From Cherax quadricarinatus (lineage: Eukaryota; Arthropoda; Malacostraca; Decapoda; Parastacidae), in NCBI RefSeq assembly GCF_038502225.1, contig NC_091378.1, positions 4,012,425 through 4,076,424 on the forward strand: a stretch of 64,000 nucleotides of DNA, in the 5' to 3' direction. The first letter of the stretch is position 1; each line of letters starts with the position of its first letter. Position numbers and translations under genes: made by a program. Under the pieces are notes generated by a model, which made no database searches, was not told the DNA's origin, and saw nothing but the letters and a program-made list of their open reading frames with translations. This document shows, piece by piece, positions 54,231 to 64,000 of this stretch.

Positions 54231-56925
54231 AGTCTACCTGGAGGGTGCTCCGGGGGTCAACCTGGAGTCTACCTGGTGGGTGCTCCGGGGGTCAACCTGG
54301 AGTCTACCTGGTGGGTGCTCCGGGGGTCAACCTGGAGTCTACCTGGAGGGTGCTCCGGGGGTCAACCTGGTGTCTACCTGGTGGGTGCTCCGGGGGTCAA
54401 CCTGGTGTCTACCTGGTGGGTGCTCCGGGGGTCAACCTGGAGGGTGCTCCGGGGGTCAACCTGGAGTCTACCTGGTGGGTGCTCCGGGGGTCAACCTGGA
54501 GGGTGCTCCGGGGGTCAACCTGGAGGGTGCTCCGGGGGTCAACCTGGAGTCTACCTGGTGGGTCCTCCGGGGGTCAACCTGGAGTCTACCTGGTGGGTGC
54601 TCCGGGGGTCAACCTGGAGGGTGCTCCGGGGGTCAACCTGGAGTCTACCTGGTGGGTGCTCCGGGGGTCAACCTGGAGTCCACCTAGTGAGTGCTCCGGG
54701 GGTCAACCTGGAGGGTGCTCCGGGGGTCAACCTGGAGTCTACCTGGTGGATGCTCTGGGGTCAACCTGGAGTCTACCTGGTGGGTGCTCCGGGGGTCTAC
54801 CTGGAGGGTGCTCCGGGGGTCAACCTGGAGTCTACCTGGTGGGTGCTCCGGGGGTCAACCTGGAGTCTACCTGATGGGTGCTCCGGGGGTCAACCTGGAG
54901 TCTACCTGGTGGGTGCTCCGGGGGTCAACCTGGAGTCTACCTGGTGGGTGCTCCGGGGGTCAACCTGGTGTCTACCTGGAGGGTGCTCCGGGGGTCAACC
55001 TGGAGTCTACCTGGTGGGTGCTCCGGGGGTCTACCTGGAGGGTGCTCTGGGGGTCAACCTGGAGTCTACCTGGTGGGTGCTCCGGGGGTCAACCTGGAGT
55101 CTTACCTGGTGGGTGCTCCGGGGGTCAACCTGGAGTCTACCTGGTGGGTGCTCCGGGGGTCAACCTGGAGTCTACCTGGTGGGTGCTCCGGGGGTCAACC
55201 TGGAGTCTACCTGGTGGGTGCTCCGGGGGTAAACCTGGTGTCTACCTGGAGGGTGCTCCGGAGGTCAACATGGAGTCTACCTGGTGGGTGCTCCGGGGGT
55301 CAACCTGGAGTCTACCTGGTGGGTGCTCCGGGGGTCTACCTGGAGGGTGCTCCGGGGGTCAACCTGGAGTCTACCTGGTGGGTGCTCAGGGGGTCAACCT
55401 GGAGTCTACCTGGAGGGTGCTCCGGGGGTCAACCTGGAGTCTACCTGGTGGGTGCTCCGGGGGTCAACCTGGAGTCTACCTGGAGGGTGCTCCGGGGGTC
55501 AACCTGGAGTCTACCTGGAGGGTGCTCCGGGGGTCAACCTGGAGTCTACCTGGAGGGTGCTCCGGGGGTCAACCTGGAGTCTACCTGGTGGGTGCTCCGG
55601 GGGTCAACCTGGAGTCTACCTGCTGGGTGCTCCGGGGGTCAACCTGGAGTCTACCTGGTGGGTGCTCCGGGGGTCAACCTGGAGTCTACCTGGTGGGTGC
55701 TCCGGGGGTCTACCTGGAGGGTGCTCCGGGGGTCAACCTGGAGTCTCCCTGGTGGGTGCTCCGGGGGTCAACCTGGAGTCTCCCTGGTGGGTGCTCCGGG
55801 GGTCAACCTGGAGTCTACCTGGTGGGTGCTCCGGGGCTCAACCTGGAGTCTCCCTGGTGGGTGCTCCGGGGGTCAACCTGGAGTCTACCTGGTGGGTGCT
55901 CCGGGGATCAACCTGGAGTCTACCTGGAGGGTGCTCTGGGGGGTCAACCTGGAGACTTTCTGGTGGGTGTTCCGGGAGGTCACCCTGGAGTCTACCTGGA
56001 GGGTGCTCCGGGGGGTCAACCTGAAGTCTACCTGGTGGGTGCTCCGGGGGTCAACCTGGTGTCTACCTGGTGGGTGCTCCGGGGGTCAACCTGGTCTCTA
56101 CCTGGAGGGTGCTCCGGGGGGTCAACCTGGTGTCTACCTGGAGGGTGCTCCGGGGGTCAACCTCGAGTCTACCTGGTGGGTGCTCCGGGGGTCAACCTCG
56201 AGTCTACCTGGTGGGTGCTCCGGGGGTCAACCTCGAGTCTACCTGGTGGGTGCTCCGGGGGTCAACCTGGAGTCTACCTGGAGGGTGCTCCATGGGGTCA
56301 ACCTGGTGTCTACCTGGTGGGTGCTCCGGGGGTCAACCTGGAGTCTACCTGGTGGGTGCTCCGGGGGTCAACCTGGAGTCTACCTGGAGGGTGCTCCGAG
56401 GGTCAACCTGGAGGGTGCTCCGGGGGTCAACCTGGAGTCTACCTGGAGGGTGCTCCGGGGGTCAACCTGGAGTCTACCTGGAGGGTGCTCCGGGGGTCAA
56501 CCTGGAGTCTACCTGGTGGGTGCTCTGGGGGTCAGCCTGGGGTCTACCTGGAGGGTGTTCCGGGGTCAACCTGGAGTCTCCCTGGTGGGTGCTCCGGGGG
56601 ATCAACCTGGTGTCTACCTGGAGGGTGCTCCTGGGGTCAACCTGGAGTCTACCTGGTGGGTGCTCCGGGGGTCAACCTGGAGTCTACCTGGAGGGTGCTC
56701 CGGGGGTCAACCTGGAGTCTACCTGGTGGGTGCTCCGGGGGTCAACCTGGAGTCTACCTTGTGGGTGCTCCGGGGGTCAACCTGGAGTCTACCTGGTGGG
56801 TGCCCCGGGGGTTCAACCTGGTGTCTACCTGGAGGGTGCTCCTGGGGTCAACCTGGAGGGTGCTCCGGGGGTCAGCCTGGGATCTACCTGGAGGATATTC
56901 CGGGGATCAATGCCCCCACGGCCCA
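54231..56925 (-). repeat. 35-bp satellite derived from the LINE-A 3' terminus
   Basis: About 75 units of GTCTACCTGGTGGGTGCTCC then GGGGGTCAACCTGGA, with ~24-bp short units (GAGGGTGCTCCGGGGGTCAA CCTG) interspersed. At 56880-56925 the array passes into a normal minus-strand LINE-A end (GAGGATATTCCGGGGATCAA then TGCCCCCACGGCCCAG). The unit equals the last ~35 nt of LINE-A. Because 35 is not a multiple of three, all three plus-strand frames cycle through the same open sequence, giving reading frames up to 769 codons; none is a gene. Confidence 0.93.
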
Positions 56926-57540
56926 GTCCATAACCATGTTTCGAAGACACAGTGTATAGCAACTTGGAATGCTCCTGGATACCACTTATCCGCATTCTAG
57001 TATAACCTCCAAAAGGTAACATTTGACAAATGATAATACATATGACAGATGATAATACACTGACAAATGATATTACAATCATTATTGAACACACACACAC
57101 ACACACGAGTGCAATTACTATAGAACACATACGCATATTGGTCAAGTACAGTCACTGATTCACCGGTAAGACACACACAAGCAAAACGTATTGCTTGCCT
57201 TGACTTTAATTCAGGATTGTGTCTGGTGTTGCATGAGGTGTAAGAGTAATGCTTGGGTAATATTTCTGGCCGCCTGTAGAGAACGAGGCGACTTTTTCTT
57301 AAAAAAAAAATGGCTCGGTTCCATGAGAGTGAAATACAAGAATATTGATTGTAAGATTGTTTGTGTACCAAGTTGTACTACTGGTGTAAGGAGAGTGTTG
57401 AAGGTGTAGTGCCCATCTGCAGTATCCAGCAGTTTTAAAGCTGTAAGCATCTGCAGGTAGCAGTTTGTAAGTTGTAGCTGCAGTGGCTAGCAGTTAGGAA
57501 GCTCCCTCCCTTTTGTACTTGTTCCAACCACAAGTCTTCT
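56926..57540. other. no recognised gene; short (AC)n
   Basis: An AC run at ~57089-57106 and an A run at 57300-57310. Small repeats of GATAATAC/TGACAAATGAT lie near 57025-57070. No domain recognised. Confidence 0.5.
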
Positions 57541-59655
57541 TACCAGAGTGAAGCTAGACGCATGGACAAGTCTTATCAGAGTGAAGCTAGATGTATGGAC
57601 AAGTCTTCTTACCAGAGTGAAGCTAGATGCATGGGCAAGTCTTCTTACCAGAGTGAAGCTAGATGCATGGACAAGTCTTCTTACCAGAGTGAAGCTAGAT
57701 GCATGGACAAGTCTTCTTACCAGAGTGAAGCTAGATGCATGGACAAGTCTTCTTACCAGAGTGAAGCTAGATGCATGGACAAGTCTTCTTACCAGAGTGA
57801 AGCTAGATGCATGGACAAGTCTTCTTACCAGAGTGAAGCTAGACGCATGGACAAGTCTTCTTACCAGAGTGAAGCTAGATGCATGGGCAAGTCTTCTTAC
57901 CAGAGTGAAGCTAGATGCATGGACAAGTCTTCTTACCAGAGTGAAGCTAGATGCATGGACAAGTCTTACCAGAGTGAAGCTAGATGCATGAACAAGTCTT
58001 CTTACCAGAGTGAAGCTAGACGCATGGACAAGTCTTCTTACCAGAGTGAAGCTAGATGTATGGACAAGTCTTCTTACCAGAGTGAAGCTAGATGTATGGA
58101 CAAGTCTTCTTACCAGAGTGAAGCTAGATGTATGGACAAGTCTTCTTACCAGAGTGAAGCTAGACGCATGGACAAGTCTTCTTACCAGAGTGAAGCTAGA
58201 TGTATGGACAAGTCTTCTTATCAGAGTGAAGCTAGATGTATGGACAAGTCTTCTTACCAGAGTGAAGCTAGATGTATGGACAAGTCTTCTTACCAGAGTG
58301 AAGCTAGACGCATGGACAAGTCTTCTTACCAGAGTGAAGCTAGATGTATGGACAAGTCCTCTTACCAGAGTGAAGCTAGACGCATGGACAAGTCTTCTTA
58401 CCAGAGTGAAGCTAGATGCATGGGCAAGTCTTCTTACCAGAGTGAAGCTAGATGCATGGACAAGTCTTCTTACCAGAGTGAAGCTAGATGTATGGACAAG
58501 TCTTCTTACCAGAGTGAAGCTAGATGTATGGACAAGTCTTCTTACCAGAGTGAAGCTAGACGCATGGACAAGTCTTCTTACCAGAGTGAAGCTAGATGTA
58601 TGGACAAGTCTTCTTACCAGAGTGAAGCTAGATGTATGGACAAGTCTTCTTATCAGAGTGAAGCTAGATGTATGGACAAGTCTTCTTACCAGAGTGAAGC
58701 TAGATGTATGGACAAGTCTTCTTACCAGAGTGAAGCTAGATGCATGGACAAGTCTTCTTACCAGAGTGAAGCTAGACGCATGGACAAGTCTTCTTACCAG
58801 AGTGAAGCTAGATGCATGGGCAAGTCTTCTTACCAGAGTGAAGCTAGATGCATGGACAAGTCTTCTTACCAGAGTGAAGCTAGATGCATGGACAAGTCTT
58901 ACCAGAGTGAAGCTAGATGCATGAACAAGTCTTCTTACCAGAGTGAAGCTAGACGCATGGACAAGTCTTCTTACCAGAGTGAAGCTAGATGTATGGACAA
59001 GTCTTCTTACCAGAGTGAAGCTAGATGTATGGACAAGTCTTCTTACCAGAGTGAAGCTAGACGCATGGACAAGTCTTCTTACCAGAGTGAAGCTAGATGT
59101 ATGGACAAGTCTTCTTACCAGAGTGAAGCTAGATGTATGGACAAGTCTTCTTACCAGAGTGAAGCTAGACGCATGGACAAGTCTTCTTACCAGAGTGAAG
59201 CTAGATGTATGGACAAGTCTTCTTATCAGAGTGAAGCTAGATGTATGGACAAGTCTTCTTACCAGAGTGAAGCTAGATGTATGGACAAGTCTTCTTACCA
59301 GAGTGAAGCTAGACGCATGGACAAGTCTTCTTACCAGAGTGAAGCTAGATGTATGGACAAGTCTTCTTACCAGAGTGAAGCTAGATGTATGGACAAGTCT
59401 TCTTACCAGAGTGAAGCTAGACGCATGGACAAGTCTTCTTACCAGAGTGAAGCTAGATGTATGGACAAGTCTTCTTACCAGAGTGAAGCTAGACGCATGG
59501 ACAAGTCTTCTTACCAGAGTGAAGCTAGATGTATGGACAAGTCCTCTTACCAGAGTGAAGCTAGATGCATGAACAAGTCTTCTTACCAGAGTGAAGCTAG
59601 ATGTATGGACAATCTTCTTACCAGAGTGAAGCTAGATGCATGGACAAGTCTTCTT
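57541..59655. repeat. 36-bp minisatellite, ~58 units
   Basis: Unit GTGAAGCTAGATGCATGGAC then AAGTCTTCTTACCAGA, with a few 33-bp units lacking one TCT. Variants at the TGC/TGT/CGC codon and GAC/GGC/AAC mark subtypes. A frame of 724 codons reads (SSYQSEARCMDK)n; another frame reads (LLTRVKLDAWTS)n. The block at 57889-58018 recurs 933 bp downstream (25 x 36 + 33). The left flank is unique; the right flank is SINE-body sequence. Confidence 0.96.
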
Positions 59656-59664
59656 AAGCTTGCT

Positions 59665-59925
59665 GCCCCTGTTCACCTAGCGGTAAATAGGTACCTGGGT
59701 GTTAGTTTCTTACCGCCTGCTGACATGGTTTGCTAGCACTAAATAGGTAACCGGATGTTAATTTTAAGCTTGCCTCTCTTCGCCTAGCATTATATAATTA
59801 GGTACCTTATTACTCGGTGTCTCTATTCACCTAGCAGTAAATAGGCACCTAGGTGATAGTTTTCTTACCACCTTCCTCTGTTCACTTAGCAGTAAATAGG
59901 TACCTGGGTCTTATTAAAATGTTGT
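59665..59925 (+). repeat. SINE-body fragment in tandem, ~4 units
   Basis: Each unit resembles TTCACCTAGCAGTAAATAGG then TACCTGGGTGTTAG, the middle of the tRNA-derived SINE. Units of ~65-75 bp are joined by TTTTCTTACCACCT-like linkers. Confidence 0.8.
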
Positions 59926-59974
59926 GGGTTTTATCCGAGGGATAAGTACACAAGAACCTCAATGGAGGTTATTC

Positions 59975-60243
59975 TAGGTGTGTACTCGCCTATTTGTGGT
60001 TGCATGGGTCGAGTCACAGCTCCTAGCCCCGTCTCTTCACTGGTCGCTACTAGGTCACTCCCTGCTCCATGAGCTTTATCATGCCTCTTCTTAGAGCTTT
60101 GTATGGAACCTGCCTCTATTACATCACTCTCCAGACTGTTCCGCTTCCTGACAACTCTGTGACTGAAGAAATACTTCCTAACATCCCTGTGATTCTTCTG
60201 AGTTTTAGCCTCCAGTTGTGACCCGTTGTTGTTGTTGTTGTTG

Positions 60244-60298
<55 letters not shown>
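59975..60298 (+). repeat. repeat family F, longest copy, with (GTT)n(GT)n
   Basis: GTGTGTACTCGCCTATTTGT, GCATGGGTCGAGTCACAGCT, TGCTCCATGAGCTTTATCAT, CTGACAACTCTGTGACTGAA and GAAATACTTCCTAACATCCC, then GTT and GT runs at 60224-60298. On the minus strand the sense resembles a LINE 3' region (HRDVRKYFFSHRVVRKRNS-like), so family F may be another LINE end. Confidence 0.75.
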
Positions 60299-60299
<1 letters not shown>

Positions 60300-60409
60300 G
60301 GGTCGCCAGTATTGATTGCGGTGGGCCGGGTAGTAGCTGTGAGGAGCATTGCATTGGACAGGTAGAGTGACCTGCCCACAAGTAACCCACGCTCCGCGGG
60401 GCAGGCCAG

Positions 60410-60411
60410 TC

Positions 60412-60442
<31 letters not shown>

Positions 60443-60475
60443 ATGTCCCTATCTCTCTCTCTCTCTCTCCTCTCT
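60410..60475. repeat. (CT)n microsatellite
   Basis: CT run with short TGTCTATGTCC interruption. Confidence 0.96.
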
Positions 60476-60934
60476 CATGGATAAAACATAAGATTATAAA
60501 AATATTGTTAGAACGTGCGAAAATAAGCGTTCCTCATCGTACATAACATTGATTACGCCTACACTAAGGCAACTCTGTGTTTGCCACATCCACAAGTACA
60601 CACCGGTACCTTACAATGCTGTGTAATAACTCGCCTGCAGATAAATTCGGGTAACAATCTTAATAGCTATTATTAATGCTTATGTTCAACTTATGTCGCT
60701 AATTGAGTATAAAATATAATTAATTATTAAATATAATGAAAGGTTTGAGTAGAACATTATACTACTACTACTACTGTTACTACCACTAGTACTGTTACTA
60801 CTACTACTACTACTACTACTACCAGCATTACCTTTACCACTGCTTCTCCACTGCTTTCTTTCTTCCTTTCTTTATCCCGTCCCTGTCCCCCCTTTCCTGT
60901 ATATAGTAGCTCCCTCACCTTCATGTGTTAGTGT
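60476..60934. other. no gene; (ACT)n
   Basis: AT-rich; an ACT run at 60760-60831. Confidence 0.55.
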
Positions 60935-60971
60935 GACTACTTAATGGTCCAAGTCGGACCGAAACGTCATC
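60935..60971 (+). ncRNA. hammerhead-like motif
   Basis: GAC, decayed core UACUUAAU, stem II GGUCC/GGACC, GAAACGUC, AUC. Same stem II as 24961-24998. One mispair in stem I. Confidence 0.5.
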
Positions 60972-61116
60972 GAAAGCTCCTCTCTCATATGTGCGATTTA
61001 TTTGTGTGTTCCTGGATGTTATGTCGCTGCTTACACTCGTCTGGTAGCAGTCTCAGAAAAACATTGTTTGGTGACGTTAATTTTGTACATTTAATTTAAC
61101 GTTTAAAATCGCCTGT

Positions 61117-61326
61117 TGTAGAGGGCAACCCATTCTAGCACCACCACTTGTAGATGGCAGCCAATTCTGGCACCACCAGTGCCAGTTGTAGAGGGCAACC
61201 CATTCTAGCACCACCACTTGTAGATGGCAGCCAATTCTGGCACCACCAGTGCCAGTTGTAGAGGGCAGCCAATTCTGGCACCACCACTTGTAGATGGCAG
61301 CCAATTCTGGCACCACCAGTTCTAGT
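61117..61326. repeat. 32+38 bp higher-order repeat, three copies
   Basis: A 70-bp unit made of TGTAGAGGGCAACCCATTCT (32-bp half) and TGTAGATGGCAGCCAATTCT (38-bp half), repeated three times. In the third copy the first half is partly converted to the second type. Confidence 0.92.
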
Positions 61327-61452
61327 CGTAAAGATTTGAACGTTTTCTAATCAGTTTTAGAAATCTTGTTAGAGGTTTTGCGGCCGGTTTTATTAAGTTT
61401 AGTTAATTGAGCGTGTTATGTATGCTCATTTAAACCAACCCAGTTTTAATAA

Positions 61453-61837
61453 AACATTTTCTTTGAAGATTGAGACACTTGTGCAACATATGTGAATCTT
61501 TATTAAGGAAACGTGGAACTATCCACTATTTACACTAGTGGATGGTACCACTGTGATCCCGCCTCCTCCTGCTTCCACTTACCTGACTACAGTATATAAG
61601 CCACTTCTCAGGTCATATGCTGTACTTTCTACAAGACTGATGGACTGAACACATCGATTCCAGGCTGAGGGACTGATTACCTCAAACTACTCCTCTCCTT
61701 ACCCATTTCTACTTTATATTGGATTGATGAAGTCACTGTGTGGCGAAACGTTTCCTTAATAAAGATTCCCATATGTTGCATGAGTGTCTCAATCTTCAAC
61801 TTCTCGGTTTTCAAACCATTTATCACAACATTTTCTT
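61453..61837 (+). mobile_element. PLE-like unit with short inverted arm and 11-bp flanking repeat
   Basis: AACATTTTCTT at 61453-61463 and 61827-61837. The left arm 61464-61517 is the reverse complement of the region 3' of the ribozyme-like motif in the main unit (GAAGATTGAGACACTTGTGC; AATCTTTATTAAGGAAACGT). The main plus-strand unit runs 61518-61826 and ends with CGGTTTTCAAACCATTTATC. Confidence 0.8.
61721..61755 (+). ncRNA. hammerhead-like motif
   Basis: GGA, core UUGAUGA (one change from CUGAUGA), an extra A, stem II GUCAC-UGU-GUGGC (five pairs including U-G), GAAACGUU, UCC pairing with GGA. After 12039-12073 the best candidate. Confidence 0.68.
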
Positions 61838-62149
61838 AACATAAAACTAACGAAATCGACTTTTGAACCTGTTAAGAAAATGAATGTGGCGAAAGAAGTT
61901 TGAGAGGGGCGTATCTCGTCCAAGACTTTTTTGACGTTACGTTTTTCTTAGGTCAGCTGGGGGAAGGAGGGAGTGTGCTTCATGCATGACGCTTACTTAG
62001 CGTTTAAAAGTCCACGTTTTCTTCCGAGGTGCGCTGGCCTCCCTGGCACTAAGGCGAGGCACTCGCCTCCTCCTTACCTCGCTTATTTATATCTTTAATT
62101 AGAGCTATGCTACTCTAATTAAACCGTGACGCGTATGTCTCAGTGTGTG

Positions 62150-62151
<2 letters not shown>
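61838..62151. other. no recognised feature
   Basis: No domain or repeat recognised. Confidence 0.5.

Positions 62152-62238
<87 letters not shown>
62152..62238. repeat. (AT)n microsatellite
   Basis: Pure AT run of about 43 units. Confidence 0.98.
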
Positions 62239-62241
<3 letters not shown>

Positions 62242-62378
62242 ATAAGATCACAGTAGGTGATTCTCATAATATACAAAACAACCACTGTGAAAAAATAGCG
62301 AAATTCCATATATATTCCATATATATTTACTGTAAGTGTTAAAGTATTCTTGACTGGTAGTGTAGAGGTGACAGGCAT

Positions 62379-62425
62379 CTTAGTGACCCTCGTGAGGTCG
62401 ATAGGTTTTAAACCTTACTAACCAG
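62379..62425 (+). repeat. repeat family H fragment
   Basis: TAGTGACCCTCGTGAGGTCG then ATAGGTTTTAAACCTTACTA. Confidence 0.65.
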
Positions 62426-62935
62426 CCTATACTTTAAAGCAAGAAAGACTTAAGACGGAGGGTAGACGTTTTCAGTAACTGCTTCTGTGTGAAGCTGCTA
62501 CCAGGAGATACCACAAATATTGTCTGAACACAGGTAGAAGTTTTTTGCAAGATTAGCTAGGCTCTGAGGGGTTATAAGGATCTACAGGGCCCTAGCAGCA
62601 ACAGCCTAGTTGATCAGACAAGTAAGAAGCGTGGTCTCAGGTGGTCTATTAAGGAAAAAGAACTTGAAATTCCGCCATATTTTTCGTGTTGTTGGCGATA
62701 AAGACAAGTTCTTCGTAAACTATAAAATAAAGGAAATTTCACCTAACTTTGTCAAGATTTTTTGACTAACGAGGAAATGTCACTTGCACTTTACGAAGCT
62801 ATTAATTAACAGGCCAAGAACCATTCTTACCTTCATTGTCACCCTCTGGTCCCCTTCCCTTCTTTTTCCCCTCCCCGTTTCCTCCTCCTCTCCTGTCTTC
62901 CGCTACTTGCTGTCTACCTGTTGCTAGTTCCTGGT
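62426..62935. other. no gene; LINE-B scrap
   Basis: 62587-62640 has CCCTAGCAGCAACAGCCTAG then TTGATCAGACAAG. The rest is unrecognised. Confidence 0.5.
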
Positions 62936-63765
62936 GTTGTTGACCCCGTGGACCGGTCTCCGACCAGACCGTCTGACCAGTGAAACCGTCGCTGTTTGTT
63001 GGAGCCTTTCTAGGGCACCACCACAGCTCGGCTCACTAGGAGTGGTCTACGCTAGCTTGCTAACTCTTCCCGTGAAGAACCTGTGGATAGTTAACAAGTG
63101 CCTTTATATCTGCAGGGAGGGTGTTGACAGCACTCGGTGGTCTATTTGTGTTGAATTATTTAATGCACTCGGGTATTTGGTACCATCTATGTCTTGTACT
63201 TTTATAAGGAATAAGTCCCGTGTGCGGATTTGGAACCTACATTATTTGCTGACTGTGAATTATATCTCTCTCATCTGTTTGATAGATTTTTAGCTTTATC
63301 ACTGTAATATACTGTAAGTGCTTGAATTAATTTGGACATTGGCAGTTTTTACACATGCCTCAGATCTGCGGTGTTGTTACCCTAATATATTTTAATCTAG
63401 AGTAAGTAAGTAGGTACAGGTACGCATAAATACAGCGACACAAATTATCATACATAAGTAACATGTGTAAATTACTTAGGATAACCCAAAGAGGTCAGAC
63501 AGAGTGACTTATTTCCACTGGGTCCTTGAATGGCTTGGCAGTGCTTGAAGGTACGTGTTATCCAGTCCTGTCATTTTCCTTCCAGCTGTGATGGCAGCAC
63601 TTGTGAGACTTGTACTTCCGACATCACTCTTTCTCTTCCGCTCTCTAAATTAGTTTCGGCGAGTTTTGTACTCTTTTTTTCCAGTTTTAATTTGTTCAGT
63701 TTTCTATAGCGGAGTAACGGAAGTTGTCTTCGTTGAGCCTCGTATTACTTTGTATGTCCTGCTGG
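62936..63765 (-). pseudogene. old LINE-A-like relic split by a SINE
   Basis: LINE order on the minus strand, strongly eroded: GTGCGGATTTGGAACCTACA, CTGTGAATTATATCTCTCTC, CATGCCTCAGATCTGCGGTG, TATCCAGTCCTGTCATTTTC, TTCCGCTCTCTAAATTAG and TTCTATAGCGGAGTAACGGA. The B-module SINE at 63401-63530 (minus strand AAGGACCCAGTGGAAATAAG, GGGTTATCCTAAGTAA) interrupts it. Confidence 0.72.
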
Positions 63766-63772
63766 AAGATCT

Positions 63773-63935
63773 GACGACAGTGTCGTCTTGTAGATCTGTG
63801 TCTTCACTGATACTGTTAGCTTGTAGATCTTGTCTTCAGTGACACTATCGGTTTGTAGATCTGTCTAGTGACACTATTGAGCTTGTAGATTGTCTGTCTT
63901 GAGTGACACTGCTTGTAGAGTGTCGTATCTTCAGT
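63773..63935. repeat. ~38-bp degenerate tandem repeat
   Basis: Four units around CTTGTAGATCTGTGTCTTCA then GTGACACTAT. Confidence 0.75.
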
Positions 63936-64000
63936 AACTTCATACCGTCAGGTCTGGGTAGCAAGATACAGTATGTTGAAGCTTTTGTGAGGGACAAGAT

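Noticed and set aside
54231..57000. Open frames of 334-769 codons across the 35-bp array
   Set aside because: They follow directly from the repeat; the unit is LINE-A terminal sequence and all three plus frames are open.
57307..57409. Possible zinc-finger (THAP-like) fragment reading CKIVCVPSCTTG
   Set aside because: Two cysteines in a short frame are not enough; no further conserved positions.

Overview
The window looks like repeat-saturated intergenic or intronic DNA from a decapod crustacean, probably crayfish- or shrimp-like. I infer this from the kind of LINE 3' ends, tRNA-derived SINEs, Penelope-like elements and long (AT)n, (AC)n and (CT)n tracts; no single-copy host gene identifies the species. 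I found no convincing host exon, true tRNA, rRNA or CRISPR array. The recognisable protein-coding remains are all retroelement fragments. The very long open frames (up to 769 codons) are by-products of minisatellites.

Four kinds of mobile DNA dominate. (1) LINE-A, a CR1/Jockey-type non-LTR retrotransposon, is present as about 20 pieces, nearly all 5'-truncated. The best copies are 9500-10561 (-), 33481-34294 (-), 34428-34952 (-), 35956-37312 (+) and 43790-44188 (+). Two other LINE groups are LINE-B (only 3' ends seen) and LINE-C (a decayed endonuclease plus RT copy at 3780-5990). (2) Penelope-like elements (PLEs) include a GIY-YIG endonuclease remnant at 31552-31851 and many short pLTR-like units. 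(3) tRNA-derived SINEs share a body but carry different 3' modules. (4) More than 25 minisatellite arrays are present. The largest are 35 bp x ~75 (54231-56880), 36 bp x ~58 (57541-59655) and 36 bp x ~35 (47108-48366).

The most interesting signal is in the PLE-like units. They carry hammerhead-ribozyme-like motifs: a CUGANGA-like box, a stem II that varies but stays paired, GAAACGUH, and a closing stem I that also varies but stays paired. At five loci two such units, or parts of them, lie head-to-head and are bracketed by 9-12 bp direct repeats that look like target-site duplications (24951-25054, 23274-23475, 30368-30541, 30947-32216, 61464-61826). A sixth locus (9500-10855) combines a head-to-head pair with a LINE-A fragment inside one 14-bp duplication. 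At two loci one arm starts close to the predicted ribozyme cleavage site. Hammerheads in PLE pLTRs are established in the literature; the short, duplication-flanked, head-to-head form is the part worth following up.

Layout: 1-9 kb, minisatellites, decayed LINE-C and LINE tails; 9-15 kb, LINE-A/PLE chimera, SINE inside LINE-A; 15-18 kb, 27/34-bp minisatellite and microsatellites; 18-30 kb, scattered repeat ends and small inverted PLE units; 30-33 kb, three palindromes including the 1.27-kb PLE inversion; 33-38 kb, three LINE-A copies, two of them flanked on both sides by similar minisatellite sequence; 38-54 kb, microsatellites and minisatellites with LINE/SINE scraps; 54-60 kb, two giant arrays, the first derived from the LINE-A 3' terminus; 60-64 kb, further PLE units and eroded LINE sequence.
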